From positions 112,708-176,707 of the forward strand of contig MU130540.1 in NCBI GenBank assembly GCA_015039465.1: a DNA stretch of 64,000 bases. Direction: 5' to 3'. The stretch's first letter is position 1; the number at the start of each line of letters is the position of its first letter. A program made the translations under genes and the position numbers. The notes below the pieces were generated by a model. It worked only from the letters and a program-made list of their open reading frames with translations. It was not told the DNA's origin and did not search any database. This DNA is from Phlegmacium glaucopus. Lineage: Eukaryota > Basidiomycota > Agaricomycetes > Agaricales > Cortinariaceae. Shown here one piece after another: positions 32,308 through 43,246 of this stretch.

Positions 32308-33629
32308 TGTTACATTCCATTATATGTGACTCCGATCCAGCTCTGTTGGAGTTGTCTCTGGCAGTCCGTACTCTGTTCCAGTACTTTCCCTTGTTTCTGG
32401 TTCTACTCCTCCTACGTCCAACTCCGAGACTTTTCTGTTGATAGGACCCAGGAGACATCTAGGGATGTAAACACACCATTTTTGCGGTTTCACAACCTTC
32501 ACAGTATACTTGCAGATGCTCACAGATGCTTGCAGATGCTCACATATCATTGCAGATACTTGCAGATCATTGCAGGTCATCACAGGTCATCACAGGTCAA
32601 CGCAGATCATTGCAGATCATTGCACATACTCGCAGATCATTGCAGAATACTCACAGATCATTGCAGATACTTGCAGTCATCACCAACATTCACATTATCA
32701 TTCACAGTTACCAGCTGTTCTCGCAATCTTTAAACATGACTCCAACAAAGGTCACTCAGGTGACTGTATTACTCATCACTTTATTTTTATCTTGTCTCCT
32801 TTTATTTGGCTCTTATCTCCTATGTTTCATTATCAAATTACCAGATCCATGTGACTCCACTTTAACCTGCATTTTACATTTCTGTTTCACCTTTCCGCAC
32901 TTAGCTATTGCTAGTTACTATATTATTAGCAGTAGCAAGTAAGAGGAAGCAAAGGGAGGAGAACGGACAAATTACCACAGCTTTGATCCCACCTTTGGAA
33001 CGTTGTGCTAAGCTACTCTTGCACTCCTTCAAAATCATCCTGCAAACTTTGCTTTTTCTGCACATTATCTCGCACTTTAAAGTGAACCTCCGCACCTCAT
33101 AAAACCTCACTATCACCTACCAAAGAGAACTACATCAACCTCACAAACTACATACTACTTGTGGTCTGTCCTCACTGCTGGTACATCACTGTATCATTCC
33201 AGCTCCTCCAACGATACTCCAAACCTAATACCACATCTTCGCCACAACCACTATTTCTTTGTCATTGCTTTCCCACTATCAGTCAGCACACCTGCTATGG
33301 ATTATTCACCCAAGGATGCAGGACCTTCCAGGAGCAGAATGCAGCACTTTATATTTATCCTTTATATTTCGGTTGCTATTCCTTTTATTATTTAAGTACT
33401 CAAAACTTGTATGTTTTCCTCAGTTCAAATATCAACTTAGTTTCCTCCTCTTGTTCATCCTCTAAGTCACTGAGGTCTTTGGTCTTTCTATTCTCTTCCA
33501 GTTCCAAAATCAGGACATTGTAGGAGCTGGGCGGCACAGCACATACGCTGAGGCCAAAGTCCTTTCCGTTACTTGTTCTGGTTCCGTTCTGGAGTTACTC
33601 CGACATTATTCCTTTGTCTAAACTTAACA
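32308..33629 (+). mobile_element. Solo LTR, family A, copy 2, split by another LTR
   Basis: It begins TGTTACATTCC and ends TAAACTTAACA with a perfect duplication AGTAT on both sides (32303-32307, 33630-33634). Without the 750-bp insertion at 32439-33188 it is about 570 bp, like copies 1 and 3. Confidence 0.92.
32439..33188 (+). mobile_element. Solo LTR, family C, copy 1 (750 bp)
   Basis: Ends TGATAGGACCC and GGTACATCA, so TGAT/ATCA termini, with a 4-bp duplication CTGT (32435-32438, 33189-33192). A related copy is at 54622-55346. An internal array of TTGCAGATCA / TTGCAGGTCA words spans about 32508-32685. Solo LTR is the best reading; a TIR element with 4-bp duplication is the alternative. 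Confidence 0.8.
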
Positions 33630-33634
33630 AGTAT

Positions 33635-34062
33635 GAAGGTAATGTCTAGAGTTGTGCATGGTCACTGTAAGCATATGGGTGTATGGACAGGTCCGATGGG
33701 TAATTGCCCATACCATCAGAGCCTTTTCTCCTCAATAATGAGCCAGCATATTTATGGATAGATACCCATTCAAGCTGTCTGTGAACAGCTGTAAATTTAC
33801 TCTGTTGCATTGGCTTATTAACCAGTTGCGCAACCACAAATCTCATCCTCCTTCACTGTCCAGAGCCTGCTCACATGTCGTTGAGCAATAATGCTTCTCT
33901 ATGTTTTTTCAATCACACCAATTTCTTACCTCCTTCCCTCAGGAGCTGGAGTTCAAGCATGTGTCAAGAGGTCAAGCCAACTTTGTTCCCATCAACAATG
34001 AAATCCATTGCCTCACATGCTTGTGCATGGTTTTTGACTGTTTTCATGAGACTGTAGAGGAG
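33635..34062 (+). pseudogene. hAT-transposase-like fragment
   Basis: Near 33950-34060 the frame reads LEFKHVSRGQANFVPINNEIHCL, a phrase I associate with hAT transposases of basidiomycetes just before the His/Cys-containing core. Stops break it. The chromovirus has inserted 5 bp downstream of the last open part. The DAWTS block, which should come first in a hAT protein, lies further along at 42200, so this piece and that one may come from two elements. Confidence 0.4.
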
Positions 34063-34067
34063 ATAAA

Positions 34068-34473
34068 TGTTATGAACGTCTGGTACACTCACAGCCCCCC
34101 CTATTTATTTTCTCCCCATTTCCCTATTGACGCCCCTTTACATCATCGCTCCCCAACCTGCCCTTTGCCCTGTACTATATATATCCATCGCTCCCATTCC
34201 CCTTATCTTTAACTCGTACCAACTTGTATCCCTAGCACGGACCATCCCTTTATCTCTGACTTGACCTTCTAGTATATAAGAGCCATACCCATAGCCATGA
34301 TCCTTAGTTTAGACCTTCTGTACTCCTATGGTCTTAATCTACACAGCTTGCTCAGAATGCACCGTCCTCAGTCCTACCTCATTGAATATGATTGCAGTTG
34401 TATCTAAGTCCCTAGTTACTTGGTCTATCGGCCCAGCACCGAACGCGAGTGCAAGCTTATAGTTGCTGTAAAA
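34068..34473 (+). repeat. 5' LTR of the chromovirus
   Basis: It pairs with 41411-41815 at high identity; the last bases are GTAAAA instead of GTAACA. A TATATAA-type box (about 34273) followed by pyrimidine-rich sequence may be the element promoter. Confidence 0.93.
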
Positions 34474-34815
34474 AAGGTCTAAACTACTCTTGCGTCCACT
34501 TCTCTAAAGCGCAGATGAACCTTACCCTCTGGAGCCCACCAAAACAAACACTAGCCAACAACCTCAAAACTCGTGTGGTTGCCTATACCAATGAAGTCAT
34601 ACCGAACTTGTGTGATTGCCTACATCAATGGAGTCATAAGAAGATCGTGTGGTTGCCAATACCAATGGATCCCAGGAAAATAATACACCACAACATCACA
34701 GGGCAAATTCAAAGCCCCTATTGAGTCATCAGAAGAACAAGACACAACCGGAAGTAGTCAATACGACACCGACAACGAAGAACCTCTCAAAGAAAACCTT
34801 CCCGAGCCCAAGTGT

Positions 34816-35934
34816 ATGAGCCACAGCTCTACAACACAGCCAAGACAAGAACAAGTAGGAAGAACCTCTCGACCAACAGATCAACCAGTTCCTCAGCCAT
34901 CACCAACCCCCCAGCCTTCTACCTCAAGAAAAGTCAAAAACCCAGTACCTACACCACCCGTTGCCCCCTCCCCATTCCAAACACCCGCTCCATTACCACC
35001 CACCGCTTTTGGACCCAAGACTCCTGTTCAACAACCGAAAATTGATTGGGACATCACAAGTGATAATGAAGATGACAATGACATGTCTAAAGAAGTACGC
35101 ATCAACCCCCCGCAGCCATACCATGGAGATTGGGATGGACTCCTGTCCTTTCTTCAGGACTGTTGAGTATACCTCTCTCTCAATGACAAGATCTATGATT
35201 CTGATGGCAAACAAATCATATTTGTCCTTTCATTCCTCACTGGCGGAACTGCTACAACTTGGAAAGAATCCTTCCTTGACAAATGTCTCGCTTCTAATCC
35301 CCCAGACTTTGGGAAATACATTGACTTCATCATAAAACTTAAGGAATCATTCTCAGCCGCTGACGCCGAAGGAGAAGCCAGAAGCCAACTACGCCAACTC
35401 AGACAAGGTGCCAACCCAGTAGACAATTATATTGCACAGTTGAGAATCCTTGCAGGACAATCCAAGATCAAAGACAACAAAACTCTCATCGATTATTTTT
35501 CGGAAGGAATCCACACCTCTCTCCTCCAGAAAATTTACGGACTTGAGACTGTCCCCTCAACCATCATGGACTGGTATGCTAAAGCCTCTTGATTCGATCT
35601 CCAGTACAAATGATGCAAGGAAATAACTCAGCGAAAAACCAGAAATACCCCACAGGCCAAAAAGGCTTACCCTGCGCCACGCTATGTTAATCATCATCAT
35701 GATCCCAACACTATGGATATCAACACAACCGAGATCGATCGCCTCACCATAGAAGAACACAAACAACATATGAAAAAACGAAGGTGTTTCCACTGCCAGA
35801 AGATAGGACACTTCACCTGTGAATGCCGTTCCAAGCAAAACAATGCCCCAAACACAAACTCAAACTACATCAAACCAAATGATAGCAGCTACAAGAAATT
35901 TAATGGATTCAAGAAAACAGCCGCCACCGCTTGA
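34816..35934 (+). pseudogene. Chromovirus Gag with CCHC knuckle
   Basis: A Pro/Gln/Thr-rich N-terminus is followed by the retrotransposon Gag core (ATTWKESFLDKC, LRQGANPVDNYIAQLRILAGQ, DYFSEGIHTSLLQKI) and a knuckle C-FH-C-QKIG-H-FTCE-C at about 35788. The frame from 34816 is kept over 370 codons but is broken by TGA at 35164, 35590, 35611 and 35932, each in a position where Arg is usual or acceptable. Gag would form the particle and bind element RNA. Confidence 0.85.
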
Positions 35935-36067
35935 GCTATGATACACAATTTAGTTGAAGATATGGCTACTGAAGAAAAGGAGAAGTTAATAGACAAAGTG
36001 GTCAAGGATCAGGATTTTTAGGCAAGCACACAGTTTCAATGTCTGTGTTGCTGATGATTTCTTCTGT

Positions 36068-36490
36068 ATTAGTAGCCAAGATGGGAAACAATCTATGATC
36101 TTACAGACTCCCATTACGTGCAAAACTGAGAAAGAGAACAAAATCATTGATGCCCAAATTCTTATGGATACTGGAGCCGGAGGACTCTTCATGAATGCCG
36201 GCTTCGCCAAACGACACCAAGTACTTTTATACCCCCTGGACAAACCCATACTCTCTCGAAACGCAGATGGATCCCCGAACTCAAATGGGAAAATCACGCA
36301 TTACACCTGGATTAGATATCAACAAGGTGATAGTTGGATGATGGAACAACTCCACATCGTCACAATTGCAAGCACTGACATTATATTTGGACTCCCCTGG
36401 TTCCAAGCCCATAACCCTCAAGTAGATTGGGAAACTGGATGGATGCACCTCCCAATGGGAAAACACCAACTTGCCTTGACCTACAACTGA
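36068..36490 (+). pseudogene. Chromovirus aspartic protease region
   Basis: The catalytic DTGAGGLFMN motif at about 36166 and the IIFGLPWF / NPQVDWETG tail (36385-36440) are the retropepsin-like layout of Ty3/gypsy Pol. The frame stops with TGA at 36488. Confidence 0.85.
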
Positions 36491-36745
36491 AGGAACCGAC
36501 AACGACTACAAGAAACACGAGATGCCCATACTACCACCCTAAATAGGATAGAAATCAACAAAGAATTGAAGAAAAAGGAGAAAGAGACACAATACAACGA
36601 AGTAGAAGAAGAAATGAGAAAGACGATAGAAAAATGGAAAGAGAGAAGAAAGAAGAAGAATGAACCTCAATGAAGTGATTCCCCTGACTGGAGAAAAAGA
36701 GAACAAGTCACCCAAATCCTTGAAACTCCAACTCTCCCAAAAGCC

Positions 36746-38240
36746 ATGATAGAAGAAGTCAAAGATGAGGAATTCCCCCTCAATTCAACACTTCTAAAAG
36801 TGGAAAATGAAGATGAAACCATCGAACTTAACCTCGACGACAGAGAAACTGAACTGGTCGCCACTTTTATCAACTATGTCACAGACAATGAACTTTGGGT
36901 CAACAAAACCAATGTCTCTACTGCCTTAGCAAGTGAACAAAATGCAAAGAAAGATGAGAAAACCCTGGAAGAAATGATACCAGCGGAACTTATGGATTAT
37001 TGGTGTATCTTCGACAAAGAAACCGCGGAACGATTCCCTGGAGCCAGACCCTACGATCATGCCATTGATCTTAAAGACAACTTCATACCTCACGATTGTA
37101 AAGTCTACCCACTCACACTACCGGAACAAATCGAATTGGACAAATTCCTTAAAGAAAACCCACCCAGCACAGGACTATCAAACACTAAACGGAGGAACAG
37201 TCAAGAATACCTATCCACTCCCCCTCATCTCCAAACTCATTGATAAACTCAAAGGCGCCAAATACTTCACCAAATTAGACATCTGTTGGGGTTATAACAA
37301 TGTACGCATCTGAGACGGAGACCAATGGAAAGCGGCTTTCAAAACCAACAAAGGACTATTCAAACCCACAGTCATGTTCTTCAGACTTTGCAACTCCCCT
37401 GCCACATTTCAAGCAATGATGGACAATATATTTGTAATCAAAACTATGGAAGGATGGATCGTCATCTACATGGATGACATGTTCATATTCACCAAAATGA
37501 TTGCCGACAACATCAAAAACACTCGCAGGATTTTACAATGCCTCGCTGACAATGACCTCTACCTCAAACCGGAGAAATGCGCTTTCTGGCAAACAAAGTG
37601 GAATTCTTAGGACTAGTCATTGAAGAAAACAAACTTGCTATAAATCCTGTAAAACTTGCTGGAATCGCCGACTGGCCCTCACCAACCTCAGTAAAAGAAG
37701 TACAATCCTTCTTAGGCTTTGGCAACTACTACCAACGTTTCATCAATGGATATGGCAATTTAACAAGATCTCTTAATGATCTACTCAAGAAGGACACAAA
37801 ATTCGAATGGACACTTGAACAAAACCAGGCTTTCGAAACACTAAGAAGGAAATTTACCAAATCCCCAGTCCTCCAAATGCCCAACGCAACAAAACCCTTC
37901 AAACTCGAAACGGACGCCTCTAAATACACTTCAGGAGCAGTACTACAACAACAAGACAACAATGGAGACTGGCACCCTTGTAGATATTTATCCAAGTCAT
38001 TCAATAACACAGAATGAAACTACGAAATCTATGATCGTGAATTACTAGCAATTATATGAGCTCTTAAAGAATGGCGACATTACCTAATGGGAAACCCACA
38101 CCCAGTCACCATACACTCTGACCACAAAAATCTGACCTACTTTAAAACTGCTCAAAAACTCAACTGATGACAGGCTCGATGGAGCCTCTTTCTATCAGAA
38201 TTTGACATCCATCTCACACACATCCCTGGAACCCAGATGA
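36746..38240 (+). pseudogene. Chromovirus reverse transcriptase and RNase H
   Basis: Motifs: [41 protein letters not shown], and the catalytic IVIYMDDM at about 37460; the connection VEFLGLVI, SVKEVQSFLGFGNYYQRFI; then RNase H with KLETDASKYTSGAVL and [19 protein letters not shown]. Frameshifts at about 37160 and 37600 and TGA codons at 37311, 38015, 38057 and 38165-38170 inactivate it. Confidence 0.88.
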
Positions 38241-38499
38241 TCCAATCTGACGCCCTTTTACAACACGCTGACCTTACGATTGGAATGGAAAACAACAATG
38301 AAGACTGCACTTTACTTCCTGACAACCTCTTTGTCCATGCTATTGATATGGAACTCCAAGGCCTTATAACCACTACAAAAGAAATGGATGATGTCGTTAA
38401 AACTGCGCTACAAGCACTCCTTCATGGTGGACCCCTCCCTATGTGCTCTGCCCTTAGCGACTGGTGAACCAATGGCAACCTGGTCTTCTACAAAGACCG

Positions 38500-39792
38500 C
38501 TGTTATGTTCCCGACAATATGAATTTACGCCAAGAAATTGTTCGCAAACATCATGACTCTATTCCTGCTGGACACCCTGGACGCCTTGTTACTCAGAATC
38601 TAGTTCAATGAGACTACTGGTGGCCTGGAATGGCTACATTTATTTGAAACTATGTTGATGGATGCACCATCTATTAACAACACAAGATAAATTGACACCC
38701 TATTTCTCCTCCTTTGCAGCCTACTCGTTCCAAACAACTCCGACCCTTCTCTTTAATCACTATGGATTTCATCACGGATCTCCCTCCCTCTGACGGCTTT
38801 GACTCTATCATGGTCGTGGTTGACCACAGGTCTATGAAGGGGGTAATTCTAACTCCCTGCCACAAAACAATCGATGCTAATGGAACTGCCTCCATTTTAC
38901 TTGACTCACTCTACAAAATATACAGACTACCAGACAAAGCTATTTCCGATCGAGGCCCCCAATTCACTTCCCATGTATTTTGGGAATTAGGACAACTCCT
39001 CGGTATCAACCTAGTCATGAGCACAGCCCATCACCCACAGACAGACGGAGCTACAGAACAAGTGAATCAAGAGATTGAAGCTTATCTATCTATCTTCTGC
39101 GCAAATAACCCTGACCAATGGCGACAATACCTCCCTACCCTTGAATTCTCCTACAACACCAAACCGCACACTACACAAAAGGAATCTCCCTTATTCCTCC
39201 AAATGGGCTATAACCCAACTGCTATCCCCACCGCATTTCCTAGAACCAACATCCCAGACACCCAAGAACGACTCCTTAATCTCCAAGAAACTTGGAAAGA
39301 AGCCAACGTGGCCCATGAACTCGCATGACAAGTCATGACCAAACGCATTACCTGAGGTTTCACCCCATTCAAGATAGGAGATAAGGTGTGGCTTGAGTCA
39401 CAATACCTTAAACTATGATACAAAACCAAGAAAATGGCACCCAAGTGAGAAGGCCCCTTCAAAGTCATAGAAGTTCTAAATCCCCTCAGCTACCGCCTGG
39501 AACTACCTCACTCCTGGAGAATCCACCCAGTTATTCATATCACACTACTTTCCCCCTACAAGACAAATGGAGTCTACGGCGATAACTTCCCACAACCACC
39601 TCCTGACCTTATCGAAGGCCACTGGAGTACGAAGTTGAGTCAATAATCACTCATAGACAACAGGGAAGAGGATACACCTTTCTTATAAAATGGAAAGGAT
39701 ATTCAACTGCAGAAAACACTTGGGAACCCGAACAAAATGTCACCAATTCACAAGAACTTCTTCAAAGCTACAAAGCTCGACATCGACTCTAA
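38500..39792 (+). pseudogene. Chromovirus integrase with chromodomain
   Basis: Zinc-binding region with GHPGRLVTQNL, core Asp in ITMDFITDLP (about 38758), Asp in AISDRGPQFTSHVFW (about 38940) and Glu in TDGATEQVNQEIEAYL (about 39040), then GPFKVIEVLNPLSYRLELP and IHPVIHI. The chromodomain follows at about 39626-39735 with the aromatic cage pattern (Y near its start, IKWKGY, NTWEP). Chromodomains steer integration to marked chromatin. Several TGA codons disrupt the frame (39326, 39353, 39416, 39447). Confidence 0.9.
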
Positions 39793-40844
39793 CAAAGATA
39801 ACAAAGAAAATATTCCTCCCCTGACTACTCCTTCTACAACCCCATCGTCCACATCTACCCTCAGCACTGCCACATCCCTCGCCACTATTCTTGAAAATGA
39901 ACCCCTTAATGTACACACCACGTTCCTAGCCACACAATTTCCTCTCCCCCCATCTTCTCCCACAAGTTCCACTACCACCAACCCACAGTTTAAAACCCAA
40001 GATATTACCCAAATATTCGACTCTCAGTTCCCCACATATTCTCACTACCGAACCTATATATGAGACCACCTTTGGGATTGGACCCACGATTCCGATTTCA
40101 AAACCTTTGATATTGCTTACTGCCACCATCGACTGGTAATCCCCCAAGCCACCAACTTAGAAAGGATGGCTGAAGGCCTTATTAAAATGGCACAAGAATT
40201 ACAACAAACAAATGCAACTCAAGAACACAATATTTGACAACTCATTCCTCGTCTTGAAATCAATGGACTCATTAAACGGATCGAACAAACTCTAACTCTG
40301 ATGACTCCAACTGTCAACCTTTGGATCCCTGTTCCTCCTAACTCCCCTGCTACGTTCCCCAATAACATTTCCCTTATTGACCCCTCCAAAGAAACTGGAA
40401 CTCGTATATGTCCCCAACCCCTTACTCAACAACTGTCCGAAGCCAATATCCCTCTTATTCAGTCTATTCCATATACACCACGAGCACCTACTAGTCAACC
40501 CAAATGCTTTCAATGCGGCGTTCTTGGACATCGCAAACAAGAATGTGGCGCCTATAAATGCACTGTCTGTAAATGAGTGGCCCCTGGACACTGGCCTAGC
40601 AATTGCCCCAAGAATAGAGAAGAAGACAGCCCCTCTTCCCAAACAACAACAACAAGAACCTGAACATTGTCCTCACTGTCGACTTCCCCTTTTCTACGAT
40701 CACGTCACCTGGTGCCGCGGACAAACAGATGGCAATACTTGCCGATGCAAATCTAAAGTTGAAGACACTGATCCCGACATCTACGGAACCAGATTCTATG
40801 ATGTTGATGGAGATGAAGATGGTAACCTTACCGGAGAACACTGA
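39737..40844 (+). pseudogene. Chromovirus accessory ORF: Ser/Thr/Pro-rich plus zinc knuckles
   Basis: It begins in a frame overlapping the chromodomain end. Ser/Thr/Pro-rich N-terminus (39800-40000), then CFQCGVLGHRKQEC (C-x2-C-x4-H-x4-C, about 40504) and KCTVCK-x-VAPGHWPSNC (about 40555), followed after a frame change near 40610 by a second Cys/His cluster (HCPHC ... HVTWC ... CRC, about 40663-40750) and an acidic end at 40842. TGA codons interrupt at 40060, 40236 and 40573. This is not a standard gag or env part. Nucleic-acid binding is inferred from the knuckles only. Confidence 0.65.
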
Positions 40845-40962
40845 GTCATATGCTAAGAATATCTCCCCTCATATTTATGACTCCCCCCTATCTCTGACTC
40901 TTTTTCTCCTTATAAGAATTCACAATTTATCCCTTCTGTTTCCTTACCACCTCTTCTACACT

Positions 40963-41394
40963 ATGGCTCTTGCACCTGCCGCTCGCCACATTCATTTCAA
41001 AGTCCATCGATACTTCTTCGACCGAGAATCCATTTGGCTCGCAGAACAACTAACATTTGTTGACGAAGACCTAGCTGATGGAAACATGGTAGCACAATCT
41101 AGAATTCAAGGAACCAACATATTCAACACTATTGAACTTCCTGGAATCACCACTAAACAATTTGTGTCTCTCCTTTGGGTTATCTACAACCCTTGTTATG
41201 GAAGTCATCAAGCCAATACCCGAACTTGGAAAGATATTAACACCGCTGCGAAAGCACTCAAAATGGCACAAATTCTTACACTTTCGGAACACAAGATCAA
41301 AATCAATTTGCAACTTGACCAACAAGAAGAAGAACAACAGAAGCAAGAATTAGCCGAATACTTCAAGAACAATAAAATCGAGGACAATCTTTAG
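40963..41394 (+). CDS. Chromovirus accessory ORF: BTB/POZ-like protein, 143 aa
   Basis: An intact small ORF just before the 3' LTR. It reads FKVHRYFFDRESIWLAEQLT at residues 12-31, IELPGITTKQFVSLLWVIYNP at about 59-79, and TWKDINTAAKALKMAQILTLSEHKI further on; this is the layout of fungal BTB/POZ domains (FKVHRYFFERES, then a ...FLWVFYNP... strand-helix, then a W...L.LA helix). The C-terminus is Glu/Gln-rich. BTB domains mediate homodimerisation or adaptor binding to cullin-3 ligases. I choose the ATG at 40963 because upstream codons of the same frame overlap the knuckle ORF. Only this ORF in the element has no stop. The assignment is by pattern. Confidence 0.7.
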   Translation: MALAPAARHIHFKVHRYFFDRESIWLAEQLTFVDEDLADGNMVAQSRIQGTNIFNTIELPGITTKQFVSLLWVIYNPCYGSHQANTRTWKDINTAAKALKMAQILTLSEHKIKINLQLDQQEEEQQKQELAEYFKNNKIEDNL

Positions 41395-41410
41395 GCTAAC
41401 AGTGGGCTAA

Positions 41411-41815
41411 TGTTATGAACGTCTGGTACGCTCACGGCCCCCCCTATTTCTTTCTCCCCTTTTCCCTATTGACGCCCCTTTACATCATTGCTCCCCAACC
41501 TGCCCTTTGCCCTGTACTATATATATCCATCACTCCTGTTCCCCTTATCTTTGACTCGTACCAACTTGTATCCCTAGCACGGACCATCCCTTTATCTCTG
41601 ACTCGACCTTCTAGTATATAAGAGCCATACCCATAGCCATGATCCTTAGTTTAGACCTTCTGTATTCCTACGGTCTTAATCTACACAGCTTGCTCAGAAT
41701 GCACCGTCCTCAGTCCTACCTCATTGAATATGATTGCAGTTGTATCTAATTCCCTAGTTACTTGGTCTATCAGCCCAGCACCAAATGCGAGTGCAAGCTT
41801 ATAGTCGCCGTAACA
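41411..41815 (+). repeat. 3' LTR of the chromovirus
   Basis: TGTTATGAACG start and GCCGTAACA end, followed by the target pentamer ATAAA. Confidence 0.93.
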
Positions 41816-41820
41816 ATAAA

Positions 41821-42189
41821 GGCCTTGTTTGCGGTAAGGCTTCTTGGTCCTGACATCATGACATCTGTTTCTTATGTTTTACCTGGCAGGCTTTGGAGGG
41901 CAAAGTCAGCCTTTAGACCCGCTCAAAAAGTAGCACAAGGAAGACCCTTCAACAGAACTTCAACGGAACTCTGTTGGCCCGTTTCACTTTATGTATTTTA
42001 CCCTTCCCTCCACTTAATTACACCTGCGCACATCTTCTCAGAAGGTCACCATTTGTTCACATAGCCAGCAATTCATCACATATCAATAGGGGTCCAGATT
42101 AGTAGAGTACAAAGTAGCAGTCCGACATAGGGCATAGCCCCACAGGACTTAAATTGGAAATAAAATTAAAAAAATTAAAAAAAAAAAAG
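41821..42189. other. Spacer between chromovirus and hAT gene
   Basis: A short plus frame (LLGPDIMTSVSYVLPG) at 41840-41910 has no known motif. An A-rich tract at 42157-42188 precedes the hAT transposase homology. Confidence 0.3.
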
Positions 42190-43041
42190 TCAGCCTTTCT
42201 CTTGACGCCTGGACATCCAGCAATTTCTATGCTTTCCTGGCCATTGTAGCCCATTATATCACAAATGAGGGGCAGTGTCTAAATAACTGTTTATGTATCT
42301 ATGGCTCATATTTCCTCCAGAAGAGCTACTCATTGACTTCCAGGAGTTAATTGGACAACACTCAGGAGAAAATATGGTGGCTGCAGTCTGGTCAACTCTG
42401 GAGGCTTGCAATATCCAGAGCAAGGTTCATCGAAATAATCTGCCTCTGCATCAATAATTTCTTCTGACACGTCATTAGATCATTGCTATGATTGATTATT
42501 ATTACAAAATTGACCAGTCTCTGTATTATCTCTGGTCATCATGTACTAAGTCTTACATTTTATTGCTATTATTATATACTCACAATATTTTAGTCTTAGA
42601 TCCACATATATCTTATGAAGCTTTGAAAGATGAATTTGCTGGAGACATGACTCTCTTGGATCAACTAGAGGCTGCCAGACTCAATCTCTGTATGCACTTC
42701 CATGCCAAATATAGCTCACTTCAGAATACACCAGAATCTACTTGTCTTCCATCTACTCCATCTGCCTCAATGCTTTCAGTGACCTCCAAGTCAACAAGCA
42801 CTGTATTTTGGTCCAATGGATCACCTCAAAAGAATTTCATGGCAAGGTTCCAGTGTAAGTGTGCCCCTGTTGATGAATTATCAGAGTTCTGGAGTTTATC
42901 ACAAGAAGACTTCCAGCACTGTGACCCAGTCCAATGGTGGTATGGGCAGCATGCACAATTCCTGAACCTCTATCATCTTGCACGGGATTTTTTTTCCATC
43001 CCTGGTATGTATCCTAACTTCATAAATTCATTGACAGTACA
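42190..43041 (+). pseudogene. hAT transposase, main part
   Basis: It starts VSLSLDAWTSSNFYAFLAIVAHY (about 42191), the N-terminal catalytic block of basidiomycete hAT transposases, continues with EENMVAAVWSTLEACNIQSKV in changing frames, and from 42600 reads open through DPVQWW and YHLARDFFSIPG at 43000. There it meets a GT intron donor. The middle with the second Asp and the His/Cys insertion is deleted. The C-terminus resumes at 48065 behind the mariner element. Confidence 0.8.
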
Positions 43042-43045
43042 TTTA

Positions 43046-43170
43046 CAGCTGGTTCAGAAACCTTTGTCAGGTTGAGTTTTTTTTGTTGATTTTTTTTTTT
43101 GATGGCCCCAACCTAATTTGGAAAACCCGTTGCTAAGCATCTCAATTTGGAGTGTGGGGTCATATGGCCA
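43046..43170 (+). repeat. Left TIR of the mariner element
   Basis: Begins CAGCTGGTTCAGAAACC and ends CATATGGCCA. It includes long T tracts separated by GTTGA. Confidence 0.9.
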
Positions 43171-43246
43171 CGGTGACGGCAAGCCGGTCTGCAAGCACTA
43201 CTGATACATTATCATAATATCATCATTGTCGTACTATACACTAGAT

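Larger units (their letters stand above)
34068..41815 (+). mobile_element. Ty3/gypsy chromovirus with accessory ORFs, complete ends
   Basis: LTRs of 406 and 405 bp (TGTTATGAACG start, GTAACA end) and a perfect 5-bp duplication ATAAA (34063-34067, 41816-41820). The order is gag, protease, RT, RNase H, integrase, chromodomain, then 1.6 kb of extra coding sequence before the 3' LTR. The body is closed by many in-frame TGA codons and some frameshifts, so it is inactive despite complete structure. Confidence 0.95.

Noticed and set aside
39748..40147. Minus-strand Val/Gly-rich frames
   Set aside because: Shadow frames of the Ser/Thr/Pro-rich accessory ORF on the plus strand.
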